From Bugula neritina (Eukaryota; Bryozoa; Gymnolaemata; Cheilostomatida; Bugulidae), in the NCBI GenBank assembly GCA_964035545.1, contig OZ037766.1, positions 12,813,722 to 12,877,721 on the forward strand: a DNA stretch of 64,000 bases. Direction: 5' to 3'. Shown one piece after another: positions 1 to 11,600 of the stretch. Each line of letters starts with the position of its first letter. Position 1 is the stretch's first letter. The notes beneath the pieces are model-generated. The model had not been told where the DNA came from. It saw only the letters and a program-made list of their open reading frames with translations, and ran no database searches. The position numbers were made by a program, and so were the translations under genes.

Positions 1-3000
1 TACCGATATTTGTGAATGGCAAGAAAAGTGGCAGAGTTTGGATACTTTAGAACAAAAGAAACAGTCTCTAGAGTTGAAGTTGAGTTCTGTTGTCGAGGAA
101 AAAGATGGCCTCTTGGTAAGTAGCTTCACTAGCAACCTAAATTTTATTATTATTTTCAATTCTTTTTACTAAAAAAACTCACAAGTTTATAGTTGCCATC
201 CCTGTGTGAAACCCCTGATGGAGGGGGTTTTTTGTTAAATCGGGCTAAGGAGTTATTCAAATGAGGCACAGGAGCAATTATGACCGGATGCTCTTCCTAA
301 CATCACCAATGGCCTTTGTCCTGGGCTTGAACCCACGACTTCATGCTTATGAAGCAAACACTCTACCCCCTAGACTATGGCTGCTCTCTTAATTCTTTTC
401 ACTAGCAAATTGCTAATTCTCATTTTTGAGACATTTTTCACAACAAATATGTTTTAGATCAGAAGTAATATAAGTAATATATATGCCATGCAGATGGTAT
501 ATTTTTAACTATTGACTATTTCCTGTTAGATCCTTTGCTATTCATCATCAACAAAGATTGGTATTTCACCTGTTGTGCCTATAATGTAACCACTTTTGTT
601 GGGTTTTACCAAATTTCTTTCTTGCAAGTGTTGTTATAATGTCACTGGTTGATACAGAAACTGTTCAAAGCTCTTTCCATTGTTATATAATTATAGAAAT
701 CCAGCTCTCAAATGATGGAGGACATAGAAAGTCTTAACCAAAAATCGTCAAACTTTGAAGCACAAATAGCCAAGTTAGAACAGGTGTGTTTATTAATACC
801 TAATGTAATGGCAGTGAGTGCTAATACTTGCCTAATTTAATATAATATGCCACCAATATTTATAAATGCCTTGGATTTTTTCCCCATGTTTTGTGAAGTA
901 GTTTTTTTCTTGAGCAGCTATTCACAGTGCTTTATTTAACATTCTTTTCTTGCTCCTTAGCCATTGGCTTGCCAGGCTTTTCTAAGATAGCTAAACATCG
1001 AAAGCTGTTATGTATAACTTGAATTTGAAGATTCAATAATTTCGTTTGGTTTCCTAAATAAAGGTACTTGGTTGTTTTACATGCATAAGCATTGTATCAA
1101 AGCCATGCAGTATTTGTGTGCCTATGGCATATCTCTATGTATGAAATATGAACTGATAATAGGCTTTGTAAAACATTTTATTCTGTTTACGTAAGTGAGG
1201 TGCAATGCAAATTCTTTGATGCATCTTCATGATTAGTATAACTTTGTGTTTAGTACTTCATTGAGTAGAGACTTTAAATATATACGATCTCACAACACAT
1301 ACGTATATAGTTAACAGTCTTTGCTTTTTCCTTTCAATTTATCTCTGTTGGTGCGTTTTGAGGTAATTTGGTGTGTTTTGGAAACTAGATAAAAAGCAAG
1401 TAATAATATAAGAGCTCCAACTGCAGAGACCAGAGTTAACTGAGCTTATTTGCCGCTTATGTGTTGTTAATTTCTGAAATTCTAATTTTAAATAATATTT
1501 TAGAGACGTTTTCCTAATATTTTGCATATATTGTATTTAAAAACTTGCTGTTGCCTTTCTGTGTATACTTGTAGGCAACATATGTATACTTGTAGGTAAC
1601 ATGTATGGTAGCCTAACCATTGTGTTATACTATGTATCTAAGATTACACATGTGTAATCTTACAATGTATTGTAACTGGTAACTGCAAACTGTGGTTTAT
1701 GTTGTTACAGAAAATATCTAAATTGGACGAAATAATTACTAGAAAGGACAAAATCATTTTGCAATTAGAGCAAAAGTTGCGTCAAAATGAATCCATAATG
1801 CAAGATATGATGATGGAGCCATATGGTGGTCGTCAGACTCGAACACAAATGGCAGCCACCAAGAAAGTTGAGGTGAGTGTCCACCAACAGTTGCAGCAGA
1901 GTCGAATTTTCAGTCATTGTTTGTGTACCGTGTCATTGAAAATCGCTTTCAGGTTGCTCATTATAACTGGGGTTGTACTAGCTTCTCATTTTATTTACTG
2001 AACACATATATGTTTTCCTGGCAAACAGCTACTCGAGAAAAAACTGAAGGAGGTGGAAGATGCATATGAGCAAGTTCTGAAAGAGAAGGAAGAACAGGTG
2101 AAGGAATCGACTCTGAGTTCTCAAAAGAAACTCAAACGCTCAGCTAACAAATCACCAATTCGAGTTAGTGATCGATTTAAGGTTCGTAATGACAGTCTAG
2201 ACTCTAGACACATGATACATTAAAATATTAGGTACAGAATGACAAAACTTATGACTAATAATTTGATACTCGTCATCTAAACTGTTTGGCAACCATGCAT
2301 GATAACCAAAGAATAAGGAAATGTTTTCAATTATCTTAATCGAAATACAAGTGTTCTTGTTTTGTAAATGCAAATGGTAAACTTGAATTTGCATAATAGT
2401 TTAATCTAATTACGATTATTTTTTGTTATCAACTAATTAAATACAATAAGATCTTTCCTAACACAAACTTTGAATAATAATGAAGAAGTATATTTTGTTA
2501 GGAACCAAAGTTCTGCAATGACAAAGAGCTGTCTGCCTCTACTCTAGAGCTCGACGTCACACCAATGTCATCTAGTAAAAAGAACCAACAAGCTGTTGTA
2601 AGTACTCAATCTGCATAGCTGAGTACCACAAGTGATTTTGACTTTAGCGTTAATCAATCAATTATTGTCATTACTTGATCTCAATAATATCTGTTATTAG
2701 TTGAATAGCTCTTGCTAGAGGCCCAGGGAATTTGAATTTGTCCAATAGGGATAGATCATGTTTTTGTGGAAAAAGTATATTAGAACACGCTTTTCAAGGT
2801 TTGAAAATTTGATAATATGTCAATGTGCAACTATAGATTAGCGTTTAGCTTAGAATTTTGAGTTTGAAAACTTTAAAAACTACAACTTAGCTTTGATTTA
2901 TAGTCTCCGTCAAATTTTTTAATTATATTGGTTATTCTGCAAAATGACAAAGAATAATAATTGTTGACTGAGATCGGTGCTCTAAAGAATAAATGTGTAT

Positions 3001-4680
3001 CTGTATGAGTGAGTCATAGCTACCACCTGACCATTTGTAAACGTGAGCTAGTTGGTAATTTTGTTGGAGTTACACTCTCAACCTATGTCTGCCTAAAAGC
3101 TCATACAATCAGTGGTCCCACCATAAATTTATCTCTAAATAAACATTAATCTATCTACAATTTAATTAATTTTCCTGGATACTGTAGAGGTCAAGCTCCA
3201 GGCTGAAAGCCTCCAGTCAGAAAGGAAGCACTCTGAAGCGTCTGAGAGAAATTGTTGGAAATTCAACATCTCCTTTGTCATCACCAGGTAAAAATATTTC
3301 CTACGGTTATACTTTTAAGCATAATATAGTGTAGATGAAATGCTTGCTGTTTGTTTGCTATCCACCTATACATTTTTCTGGCATGGACTATTTGCATCTG
3401 TTTGAGATAAGCAGGTGGCTATTCTCAATGATACTGACCATTCATTAAGGTAGTTGCAGGTGTTTTTCTCATTAGAAAAAAAGTTGTAAATGGTCAAAAT
3501 AAACCAGCTGGCTCTCAACTCTTTTTGATTCATTTCTTAAGTATTATATTGTTTTATTTATCACCTTAACCCCCTACCGTCTTTCATACATTGCAAATCC
3601 AATTATATGTTTTCGCATAATGTATAATTTGCTTGGCATATACTCATTTATACCAGTTTTGCTACTTATAATTGGCCTATAATTACAGCAACACATAATA
3701 GGATATATAGTTAAGCTCTTGCAAGTCATTATGAAAGAGAAAGACGTTTTGCTTAAATTTTCTCACTCATTAGTTAAAGACAACTGCTTTATAAATTATT
3801 TTAAGTGTCTTGTTTAAATTCAGGAATTTTGTAATTGTCAAAGCTCAACTTTTTAATTTTGCAGTTTTCTCTGAGTCTTCACCAGAGAACGATGGTATAT
3901 ATAGTATTTATTATTTTTTCTCTTTTAATCTAATTATGATTGTTTCTATTTCACTCACTGGTTCCTTCCTAACATTCAGTCTTGGTGATTCCTTTTAATG
4001 TTTCAATTATAATATTTTGTATTTACTTTGACTTTGCATTTATGTGATGTTGATAGTTTTTACCATTCACATTTCAAATTGATATTGAAATCACTGCAAG
4101 TTATTTATCTGCTTGCAGCTAAAAAGATTCTGCAGGTAAAGATCACACCTTTACAGAAGTCATCTGATTCAGAAGAGAAAGTCCGCTCGAAGAGGCGGAG
4201 GAAGTTATACAAACCAGATGAGAACACACTGACTGCTGACTCCACACCTAAAGATGCAAGTTTTATACTGTCAGCAATTTGTGTGTTTTCATACAACTAT
4301 AAGTTAGCATAGATACTAATGATAAGGAAGAGTGTGACTTATTTCTTTGTTTTCATAACTTACAATTTAAAACATGCATAGAAGTTGTGTGCCCTTAAAC
4401 TTTCTGCTTCTTAGTTACAGTCGTGTGTCTTTGCGTTCAAACTCTAAGCACTCTTGTATACATATCATTGACTATTTTGATACCATCAGTTAGTATGATG
4501 TTTAAGGTCAAAATTTAATAATCAAATTGTTGCTAACTGAATTTCTTTTGATTGCCCACTCTTGTTTCTTTCAACATATTTAATTTCACTGTTTTGCAGG
4601 TGGCCAAGAAAAAATCACAGACTTCTGCAACAAATGTGCATGACATTGTATGCCGCAATATGAAAAGCCGACGATTTTAA
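1..4680 (+). CDS. KIF20B: Kinesin-like protein, C-terminal exons (KIF20B-type tail), partial
   Basis: The gene enters from the left; only the coiled-coil stalk and basic tail are here. Phase-consistent exons: 2-115, 697-783, 1711-1872, 2029-2181, 2502-2597, 3188-3287, 3865-3894, 4119-4255, 4600-4680 (stop TAA). The first four encode charged heptad-rich coiled coil (for example KLDEIITRKDKIILQLEQK). The tail is Ser/Lys/Arg rich. KIF20B is a plus-end-directed kinesin acting in cytokinesis and midbody maturation. I assign it from the tail: a GSTLKRLREI block, then AKKI, then KRRRKLY, in the same order as the vertebrate KIF20B C-terminus. No motor domain is in view, so another coiled-coil protein remains possible. 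The intron after 4255 starts with GC (GCAAGT), a GC-AG intron; the donor after 2181 (GTTCGT) is weak. The last three exons lie inside a segmental duplication and recur at 34166-34981. Confidence 0.68.
185..392 (-). mobile_element. tRNA-derived SINE (copy 1) in a KIF20B intron
   Basis: On the minus strand the element begins with a tRNA-like head: a box A-like TAGTCTAGGGGGTAGAGTG and a box B-like GGGTTCAAGCC. A conserved body GGAAGAGCATCCGGTCATAA follows, then a tail running to about 185. A second, more diverged copy (about 7971-8168, repeated at 38100-38260) aligns over head, body and tail, which sets the limits. The head has no intact cloverleaf, so this is not a tRNA gene. The short body resembles the GGAAGGGCATCC block known from some invertebrate SINEs; that match is from memory. 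Confidence 0.75.
1639..1662. repeat. 24-bp perfect palindrome
   Basis: The sequence centred on ACACATGTGT reads the same on both strands for 24 bp, in the KIF20B intron just upstream of the 1711 exon. Just before it (about 1560-1610) is a two-copy direct repeat containing GTATACTTGTAGG. No function is evident. Confidence 0.6.
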
Positions 4681-4984
4681 TTATTTTTTTACTGTTACAG
4701 TACTTTATAGTTTTGTCGTTTAAACTTTATAACTATATTTTACCTTTGTGATATTTATCTTTCTAATTATTTTAATTTCATTTTCATCTAAACCATACAT
4801 ATATTTTGCTGTGGAAACATTGCTTTTATAATCATATTTACAGTCAACTACAATACGTTAATTAGAAATATATTCTGGCATAATTGATTGCATTTACCTG
4901 GTCGAATTATTTTCATTTGCTAACCAACTAAAGCTGCTGTTGATAGTTGCAGGAAGCATCAGAACTTATATTGGTATTTGGAAT
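4681..4984. other. Intergenic stretch after KIF20B
   Basis: AT-rich 3' flank of the KIF20B gene. I see no coding signal. The same sequence, almost unchanged, is at 34982-35275 in the duplicate. Confidence 0.6.
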
Positions 4985-5620
4985 TTCTCTCAGGTTTTGT
5001 GCTGATGGAACCAAAAGGTGATAGATTTGGTAGCATGAAAGAAATAATTCACTTCAGCAAAACAAACAACAAAAGCCATAAAACTTTCTTGCTCTTGGAT
5101 TATTATTCTTTTGAATATTGGTATTAACGCAGCCGTTGAGAGATACCAGATATCTTCTCCAAAACTCAACTGAAATTTTATTGTGCACGTTGCAGGACAT
5201 GGACATAATCGTGAGTAATCTAAACAAATCCGTACTGGCTAATTTGTCAGACAAACCCAGCATATGCACAATAGAAATAAAAAACTGCAAAACATTGAGG
5301 TAAAAAATTTTGGGGAAATTGCTTTACCCTCGACACCAACTAGCCTTTCTGCTTTTGAGAAAATTCCCAACATGATTAGAAACTTTGCAGGTCTGGAGAG
5401 CTGTGTGTATAGTTGAAGATTTTCTGTAAGTGGCGAAATGCTGAAAACACCTTTAATGGCCTCATAATAGGTTCTTGGTTGCAGCCATACCAATAGTACC
5501 TTTAATTAGTACAAAGGTTATATACATTAAATCCATCACTCTGGACTTCATAAAACTCAAGCAATTAATTTTGGGAGAATACAACTCTGAATTTGAACTA
5601 TGGGCCATTTAAGTATGTGG
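4985..5620 (-). pseudogene. Inverted, decayed fragment of an ASTE1 gene (copy A)
   Basis: The minus strand aligns to ASTE1 from the intron before exon 4 through exon 5 (plus-strand 10190-10880). It includes the intervening intron, so it is a genomic copy and not a retrocopy. Shared stretches include AAATTCAGAGTTGT, TCTCCAGACCT, the TTTGTTTAG acceptor region and the block encoding EFWRRY. Reading frames are broken relative to ASTE1 and the divergence is much larger than between the two segmental copies. A second version lies at 35276-35935 with about 20 bp missing here near 5471, so the inversion predates the large duplication. Confidence 0.75.
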
Positions 5621-6690
5621 CCATACCAATCCAACTTGTTATAACATGTTATTGGATAGGTAGTGCAAAGGAATTATTATTCAATAGATATAATAAGTTT
5701 TCTGAGATGCTGCATCTAGAAGCCAGCTTACAAACAAATGAATACTGAATAGATGAAGTGAATAATATTTAGTTCAGTTGAGAATCAGTATAGATTGAAG
5801 CAATTTTCACCTTAGCTAGCCATTACAGAAACCTTTCATCATCCACCTTTCTCCAGTATAGATTTAGAAAACACATTCAAGAGTTCAATCTAAAAACAAC
5901 TTTTTATGATGGTATTTATTACAGTTTTGACAACTCCAAATAGCTAATAAAACAGGCTCCAGCAATGCGGCATGAAACGAATAACGTTAGATGCAACACA
6001 AATCTAAGGATCATTAGGTTCAGTGTCTATAGATATTAGTATTATTGTTGGACAAACTCTGAAACAGGCTTGAAAGTTCTAACCACTGCACTCAGTGACC
6101 ACCAAGCTTGCGCTGTTTCAAACGATTTGCAAGTAACGCTGCCTACCACCACACTCCACAGTATCATGATCAGTATGAGTATCGCGGTGGTAATATTGCT
6201 AAAGATAGCAATAGTAATACAAGTTATAAACAAATTGAACATATGTAATATAACCATATTTTGATCTAACGACAAAAATCAATATAGATATTACTATTAG
6301 TATTAGTCTTCTACTTCTAGACATTACATTTACTGTAACAATCTGAATTTCAGTTTCAGTTTGAGTTTGTCACGTTGCATCCTCAGGCTCATCCTTATCT
6401 TCATATTCAAAGTGATATTCAAATATGATATTCATATTGATGTTGACCCTCAAGCTCAGACTTATTGCAGTAAAATAAATTTACTCACTATAACTATTAC
6501 ACTTACAGTGCTGTTACTCAAACTCATACTGGTACTCACAGTAATATAAATAATAAGATATCAGTCATACTCATTGTCATAGTCATAGTGATGATCATTA
6601 TAATTATTCATTAGACTTAGTGATACTGATTAGACTCATCAGACTAGTCATTACAGTTACACTTACAGTTAGTCATCAAGTGATCATGAT
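5621..6690. other. AT-rich spacer with short-period degenerate repeat
   Basis: No gene is supported. From about 6270 to 6680 the sequence is a run of short motifs such as ATTAGTATTAGT, ACTCATACT and CAGTCATACTCA, a degenerate hexamer-like simple repeat. This explains the open frames rich in Ile, Thr and Leu. The same array, with small length changes, is at 36590-37010. Confidence 0.55.
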
Positions 6691-7305
6691 AGAACGTGCA
6701 CTCTACTGGGCCCCCAGGAGAGCAAAGCTTATTGCCTACAAAGCCCTCTGTCTCCCACACTTGGAATATGCCAGTGCAGCCTGGGACCCATCTAGCAAAA
6801 ATCATATAAGTATAATGGAGAATGTTCAAACAGATGCTGTGCATTTTATCTCTAACAGCAAAGGAAGAACTGATATTGGGGAGGAGATGAAAAAGCTGTG
6901 TTTGGAGCCGCTTGATCTAAGGAGGAAAAGCCGACGCATCAGCCTTCTCCTAAAAATATTGTCTAAAGAAGAACAACATCCAACTCTGAGTGCTGCCTAT
7001 GATGATTTTCTAGATCAGCAGACCACAAGCACTGTACAGACTCGGTCTCAGGTTTCAGGATTTCCCATATCAGTGAGAGCAAACAGGAATGGGTATCTTT
7101 ATAGTTTTCTCCCAAGAACAATAAGAGATATGAGAATCAGCACTGATCACACACAGACAGGCTAGTTAGCCTGTTAAGTTAATATGCACAAGAATGTTAA
7201 CACTTTTTAGACTACTGTCCAAGTACTGACAACTTAGTTTTTTATATGAGGCACACCCCTTCTTCCCTCTAGGGGGGTCCAGTGTGGAAATAACATCGAC
7301 AGGTA
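6691..7305 (+). mobile_element. 5'-truncated non-LTR retrotransposon (3' end of RT ORF plus 3' UTR)
   Basis: The open frame ending at 7165 encodes the C-terminal region typical of LINE reverse-transcriptase ORFs. It contains AYKALCLPHLEYASAAWDP (thumb and post-RT region) and ends near SFLPRTIRDM. About 140 bp of 3' UTR follow, with no poly(A) tail. Copy B of the segmental duplication lacks this block and reads straight from GATCATGAT into ATCAAGCAT. The insertion is therefore about 615 bp and occurred after the duplication. Catalytic RT motifs are absent, so it is a dead-on-arrival copy. The clade (Jockey, CR1 or similar) cannot be settled from this piece. Confidence 0.85.
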
Positions 7306-7970
7306 TCAAGCATCATTATACTTGATCATTTAACTGAATTAGTCAATGATATTGAATCACAGTATGATGATGTTAACTATTAGTTTTAGTATTAGAATTA
7401 ATTTAGATGGCTATTTTATCATATTACTAGTACAATAAGTATTAGTATAAGTATAAGTATTACATATTGATATGCATATGCCCTATTCATATTGTCATGG
7501 TTGTGATATTGGTTATCAGTATACTATGGGCTAGGCATGGTTATTTTAGTTGACTATTAAAAGTAATACTAATCAATGAATTGACATAGTTAATCTTAAA
7601 TTAAAAGTAAATAAATATTAAACAAAGAAAAGCTATACTGTTAGAGTAACTTATAATGATATTATAATTGTATTATTTCCAACACAGGCTGAGCTATGTT
7701 AATAAGTAAAGTTATAGTAATATCTATTGATTAGTTATAGTTCTATAATACATTGCTTTAGCTATTTTCTGTGTTGTAGCATACTTGCAAGTCAGACTAC
7801 CTTTTTCTTCTTCCTGCACAAAGTTTCAATATATTTCAGCTTAACAATGGTTCAATATATTATTCAGCTCATGTAATAAGGCATATTCTCCTGCAGGATT
7901 TAGATTTAAAAACTGAATAATATGTAAGTAAACATTCCTAGTAATCATTAACTCGCTCACATAGGACTAG
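7306..7970. other. AT-rich spacer
   Basis: Duplicated spacer (B counterpart about 37014-38094), rich in short TAGTATTAG-type repeats. The first bases, to about 7381, are the single remaining arm of the palindrome that is complete in copy B. No coding or RNA gene is seen. Confidence 0.5.
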
Positions 7971-8168
7971 GTTTATTGTCACTATTCCTCTGAAAAAACG
8001 CTAATGGAAGGGGTTTTTCAAAGTGGTCTAATATAAAGACTTGTTTTCTATTGTGGTAGAGGAGCAATTATGACTGAATGCTCTTCCCAACACCAATTGC
8101 CTTTACTGGAATTTAAACCACTGGTCCTGTGTTTATTAAGCCAGTGCTTTAACCACTACTGACTAGAC
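7971..8168 (-). mobile_element. tRNA-derived SINE (copy 2), interrupted by a MITE
   Basis: Diverged relative of the SINE at 185-392. The body on the minus strand contains GGGAAGAGCATTCAGTCATAA, and the tail contains AAAACCCCTTCCATTAGCG, parallel to copy 1. The tRNA-like head is split: its last bases resume after the MITE at about 8412-8425. Present in both segmental copies, so older than the duplication. Confidence 0.72.
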
Positions 8169-8403
8169 CAGGGGTGGGCAACTAGGGGCTCCAGGGCCAC
8201 TTGTTGCCCTTTGACCATTTTTCAGTTGCCCTTTCAATGCTTAAGATAAGTAAAAGATGTCATTGTTATTCTGAATTAGCACTGCATAGGTTTGGTGACA
8301 AATTTCTTTCATATAATAAAGTTTAATGTGTACAATCATGTGGCATTTCGTTTTGACTGACTTCTGAACTTGGCCCTCGAGCAAAAGAAGTTGCCCACCC
8401 TTG
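8169..8403. mobile_element. hAT-like MITE, 235 bp, inserted in the SINE
   Basis: Starts CAGGGGTGGGCAACT and ends GTTGCCCACCCTTG, terminal inverted repeats of 14-15 bp with one mismatch. It is flanked by a perfect 8-bp target duplication GACTAGAC (8161-8168 and 8404-8411), the hAT signature. No coding capacity. The same insertion with the same flanks is in copy B (38261-38495). Confidence 0.9.
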
Positions 8404-8612
8404 GACTAGACCATGCCAAGGAATCTCTAACTTTCTTGTTTTAAAGTTAGCACTGCTATAAAATTTGTCATAATTGGTTTTATTGATCGAAATAGACATA
8501 ATCATAGTATAAATTTTAATTGCATGTTTTAGCAATGGCTAATAACTCTTGAGGTAGTATATGGAGAACTTTTTGAACCGATTTTACCATACTTCACCGT
8601 TGATGCCAAGAA

Positions 8613-11600
8613 ATGGGGATAAAAGGACTTGCTCGCTTCATCAATGAGAATGCTGATAACTTCCTGTTGCCGGAGGTATTAGACTGTGGTGTGCTGGTTT
8701 TAGACGGTTACAATGTACTCCATGATTTGTACTATACATCTCCTGCCGAGACAGCTTATGGTGGAGACTATGATGTGTTTGCTGATGCTGTCGCACAATT
8801 TTGTGAGAAGCTGAAAGACAATGGAATTAAACCATATTTTGTGTTTGATGGCTCATCAGACTTGCTTGATGCAAAGTTCGGCACCCGAAAAGAGCGGGCT
8901 AAGAAACGAATTCATTTAGCTAGTATGTCAAGTCACCGAAAAAGAGCAAAAATTTTACCAGCTCTTGCCTTCAAAGTAAGTACTATTGAAAATAGGTTGT
9001 GTTGTTGGCAGTAGATTAAGTGTTTTGGTGCACTTTATAGATATCCAAATAATGTTCATATCTAATAGTAGCAGACTATGAAATAAAGTGCGAACTATCT
9101 TAAGTATTGTTTTTTTTAGCCTATTACATGTCTAGTTTGTCTTAAAAGTGGTAGACTCCTCTTTAATATAATTCTAAATTTGTTGATTTTTTGAATTTGA
9201 TGAAAATAAGTTATAATATTTATATATCTGTTATCATTGAATTTTACCCTTTTTGTCAAAAAAATATCTTGCTGTTATTTCTTTAATCTAAGCTGTAAAC
9301 TAGCATTCCTATTTACATAAGTCAAGTGTGCAATTTTGAATTTTTAAACTTCTTGTTGCTTTCAGCGATTGATATTATATTGGAAATTTATTTCTAAGTT
9401 GTTATATCTTCACCAGCTAAGTCTACTCAGTTGATTGTAATTATTTGATATTACCGGTGTAGGTTTGTGTAGAAAAGCTGAAGGAGTTGGATATAAAGTT
9501 GTGTGTGTGTGACCACGAGGCAGACGACCAACTGGCTAGTGTAGCCTACCAGTGGAACTGCCCCCTGGTGAGCAGTGATGGAGATTTCTTTCTCTTTGAT
9601 TTGCCGGCAGGAGTCATTTTTGTAAAGGACCTGATGGAAGCAACAACAACAACTCATAATGGGTAAATAAGCTGCTCTTTAAGATTGATATGTTTTCACT
9701 GGTTTTTAAAAGGTAAATGTTTCTATTTATGTTACTAGCATTTAAACAAAATGCCTGCGTTTAACCTTTTTTTAATTATGGTGTGTATTTCTGTTGCCTT
9801 TTAGTGGTGATGTGCTGAAGGCTCCGGTGTACAAAATTTCCAGGTTCTGTGATTTTTATAAAATTAAAGATTCCTCATTGGTCTCCTTACTCTCTGTCAT
9901 TTGTGGTAATGACTGCTTTGCTGAAGCTATTTTCAGTCCATTTAGAAGATCTCTGCAGGGGAATACTAGTGTCTTCGATTATAAAAAGTTTCTGCAATGG
10001 CTAGCTAAGGTGAGCATTTTCGCTCCTGTAATCAACTAAGTTTTTACAAGATTTATCTCCTCATATGTAAGCTAGCTTCTAGGTGCAGTATTTCATAAAT
10101 ATTGAATAACAGTTTATCTGCACTATCCAATAACATTATACAATAATAAGGTAGATTTACATAACCACGCATCTATATGCCTTAGTATAAATTCAGAGTT
10201 GTGTTCTTTCAGTATCAATTGCTTGAGTTTTCTCAAGTACAAAGTAGTTGATGTACATAAACTTTGTATCAATTATTATTAATGGCTACAGCTTAGAACC
10301 TATTCGTGTTGACAGCAGTTCTATTTTATCGCAGTACAACAGTATAGATGAGGCCCTTAAAGGTATTTTCAGTATTCAGTCACGTTCAGAAAAGCTCAAA
10401 CAAAAGATACACACAGTTCTCCAGACCTACAAAGTTTCGGCTAATCATGTTGGGGATTTTCTTGAGGGCAGTAAGGTTGGTTGATGCCAAGAGTCAATCT
10501 TTCACCTCCCATCGCATCATTGATGCAAATTTTCATTTCACCAACTTCTTTCAAATGTTCAACAGATGTTTTAAATTCTCTATTGTGCGTATGTTCTCAC
10601 CTATCTCCGCTTTGACCTGTTCGGGTAGCGGTATTGTGCATTTGTTGAGTTGTGTTTAATAACGAGTTAGCCCGTACTGATTTGTTTAGGTTACTCACGA
10701 CTATGTTCATGTGCTGCACAGCAAGCTTCCAGCTGAGTTTTGGAGAAAATATCGTTGTGCTAATATCTCTAAACGTTTGCTTGAAATACTGATATTCAAA
10801 AGAAGAATAATCTCTGTACAGGTAGGTTTTATGGCTCGTAAATTCGGTCATTTTGTCCTTATACACACATACATAAGCCACAAAATTAGGGTCCAAGCCG
10901 TTCTCGTGACCTATAGAATTTTGTGAGAAGTGGAACTGTGAGATATGGAGGAAGCACTCTATTTATTTTAGTGGTATAGCTTGTATAAACATCTCCCCTC
11001 TGTTAAAGGGTGGAAACTTGGTGTTCGTAAAAGTTCTGCTGCTTCATAGTTTAATGTTATCATTATGTAGATGGAGAAAATGAGTAACTCTAGCGCGTGG
11101 GTCACCTCTCAGTCAATTCGGAAAAAGACCTATCAGATTTTGTCTGCGTCTACTGATGATGGTATAGCATCAGTTAGAGAGTATGACAGGGTATGCAAAA
11201 ACTTGGTGCCTTCCGATGTTACTGTTGATATGGCCAGCACTGATCTCTCTCTACTTGAGCTCTATTCAAACTCAGAAATGGAAAGACTTGAACTGTTTTA
11301 TTCAACTCTTGGAATAAGCGATTCTGACATCATTGATATCACATCGTATGAAAAGCGAGATATCAACATCTTGACTTCTGTCATAGTTTACTGGATTAGA
11401 AATTCTCAGCCACAAGTTCATAAGATGTAAGTTGCTTAGTACTTCATATCAAAAATTATTTTATTTATATTTCGATTTTGTGGTGGTTTTTTTCCTTTAC
11501 TATTTTATTATTATAATGCATTTATGTTTATTCAACAAGAATTATTTTTACATTTTATTTCACATTAGTTTGTGCCTTTTTTAGTTTTTTCATTATCAGT

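Noticed and set aside
300-392. Possible tRNA gene on the minus strand
   Set aside because: Box A and box B are recognisable, but acceptor and anticodon stems do not pair and SINE body and tail follow; a related copy exists elsewhere.
5118-5303. Plus-strand frame with DIIVSNLNKSVLANLSDKPS
   Set aside because: It is the antisense of the decayed ASTE1 fragment; the same pseudo-protein appears opposite ASTE1 exon 5 at 10597-10896.
6070-6549. Open frames rich in Ile, Thr and Leu (6070-6264, 6361-6549)
   Set aside because: They come from a degenerate short-period repeat; frame and sequence drift between the two segmental copies.
10213-10334. Earlier acceptors for ASTE1 exon 4 (10213 and 10248)
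   Set aside because: The first hits an in-frame stop; the second has a poor pyrimidine tract and adds 29 residues without family support; the 10335 site fits both.
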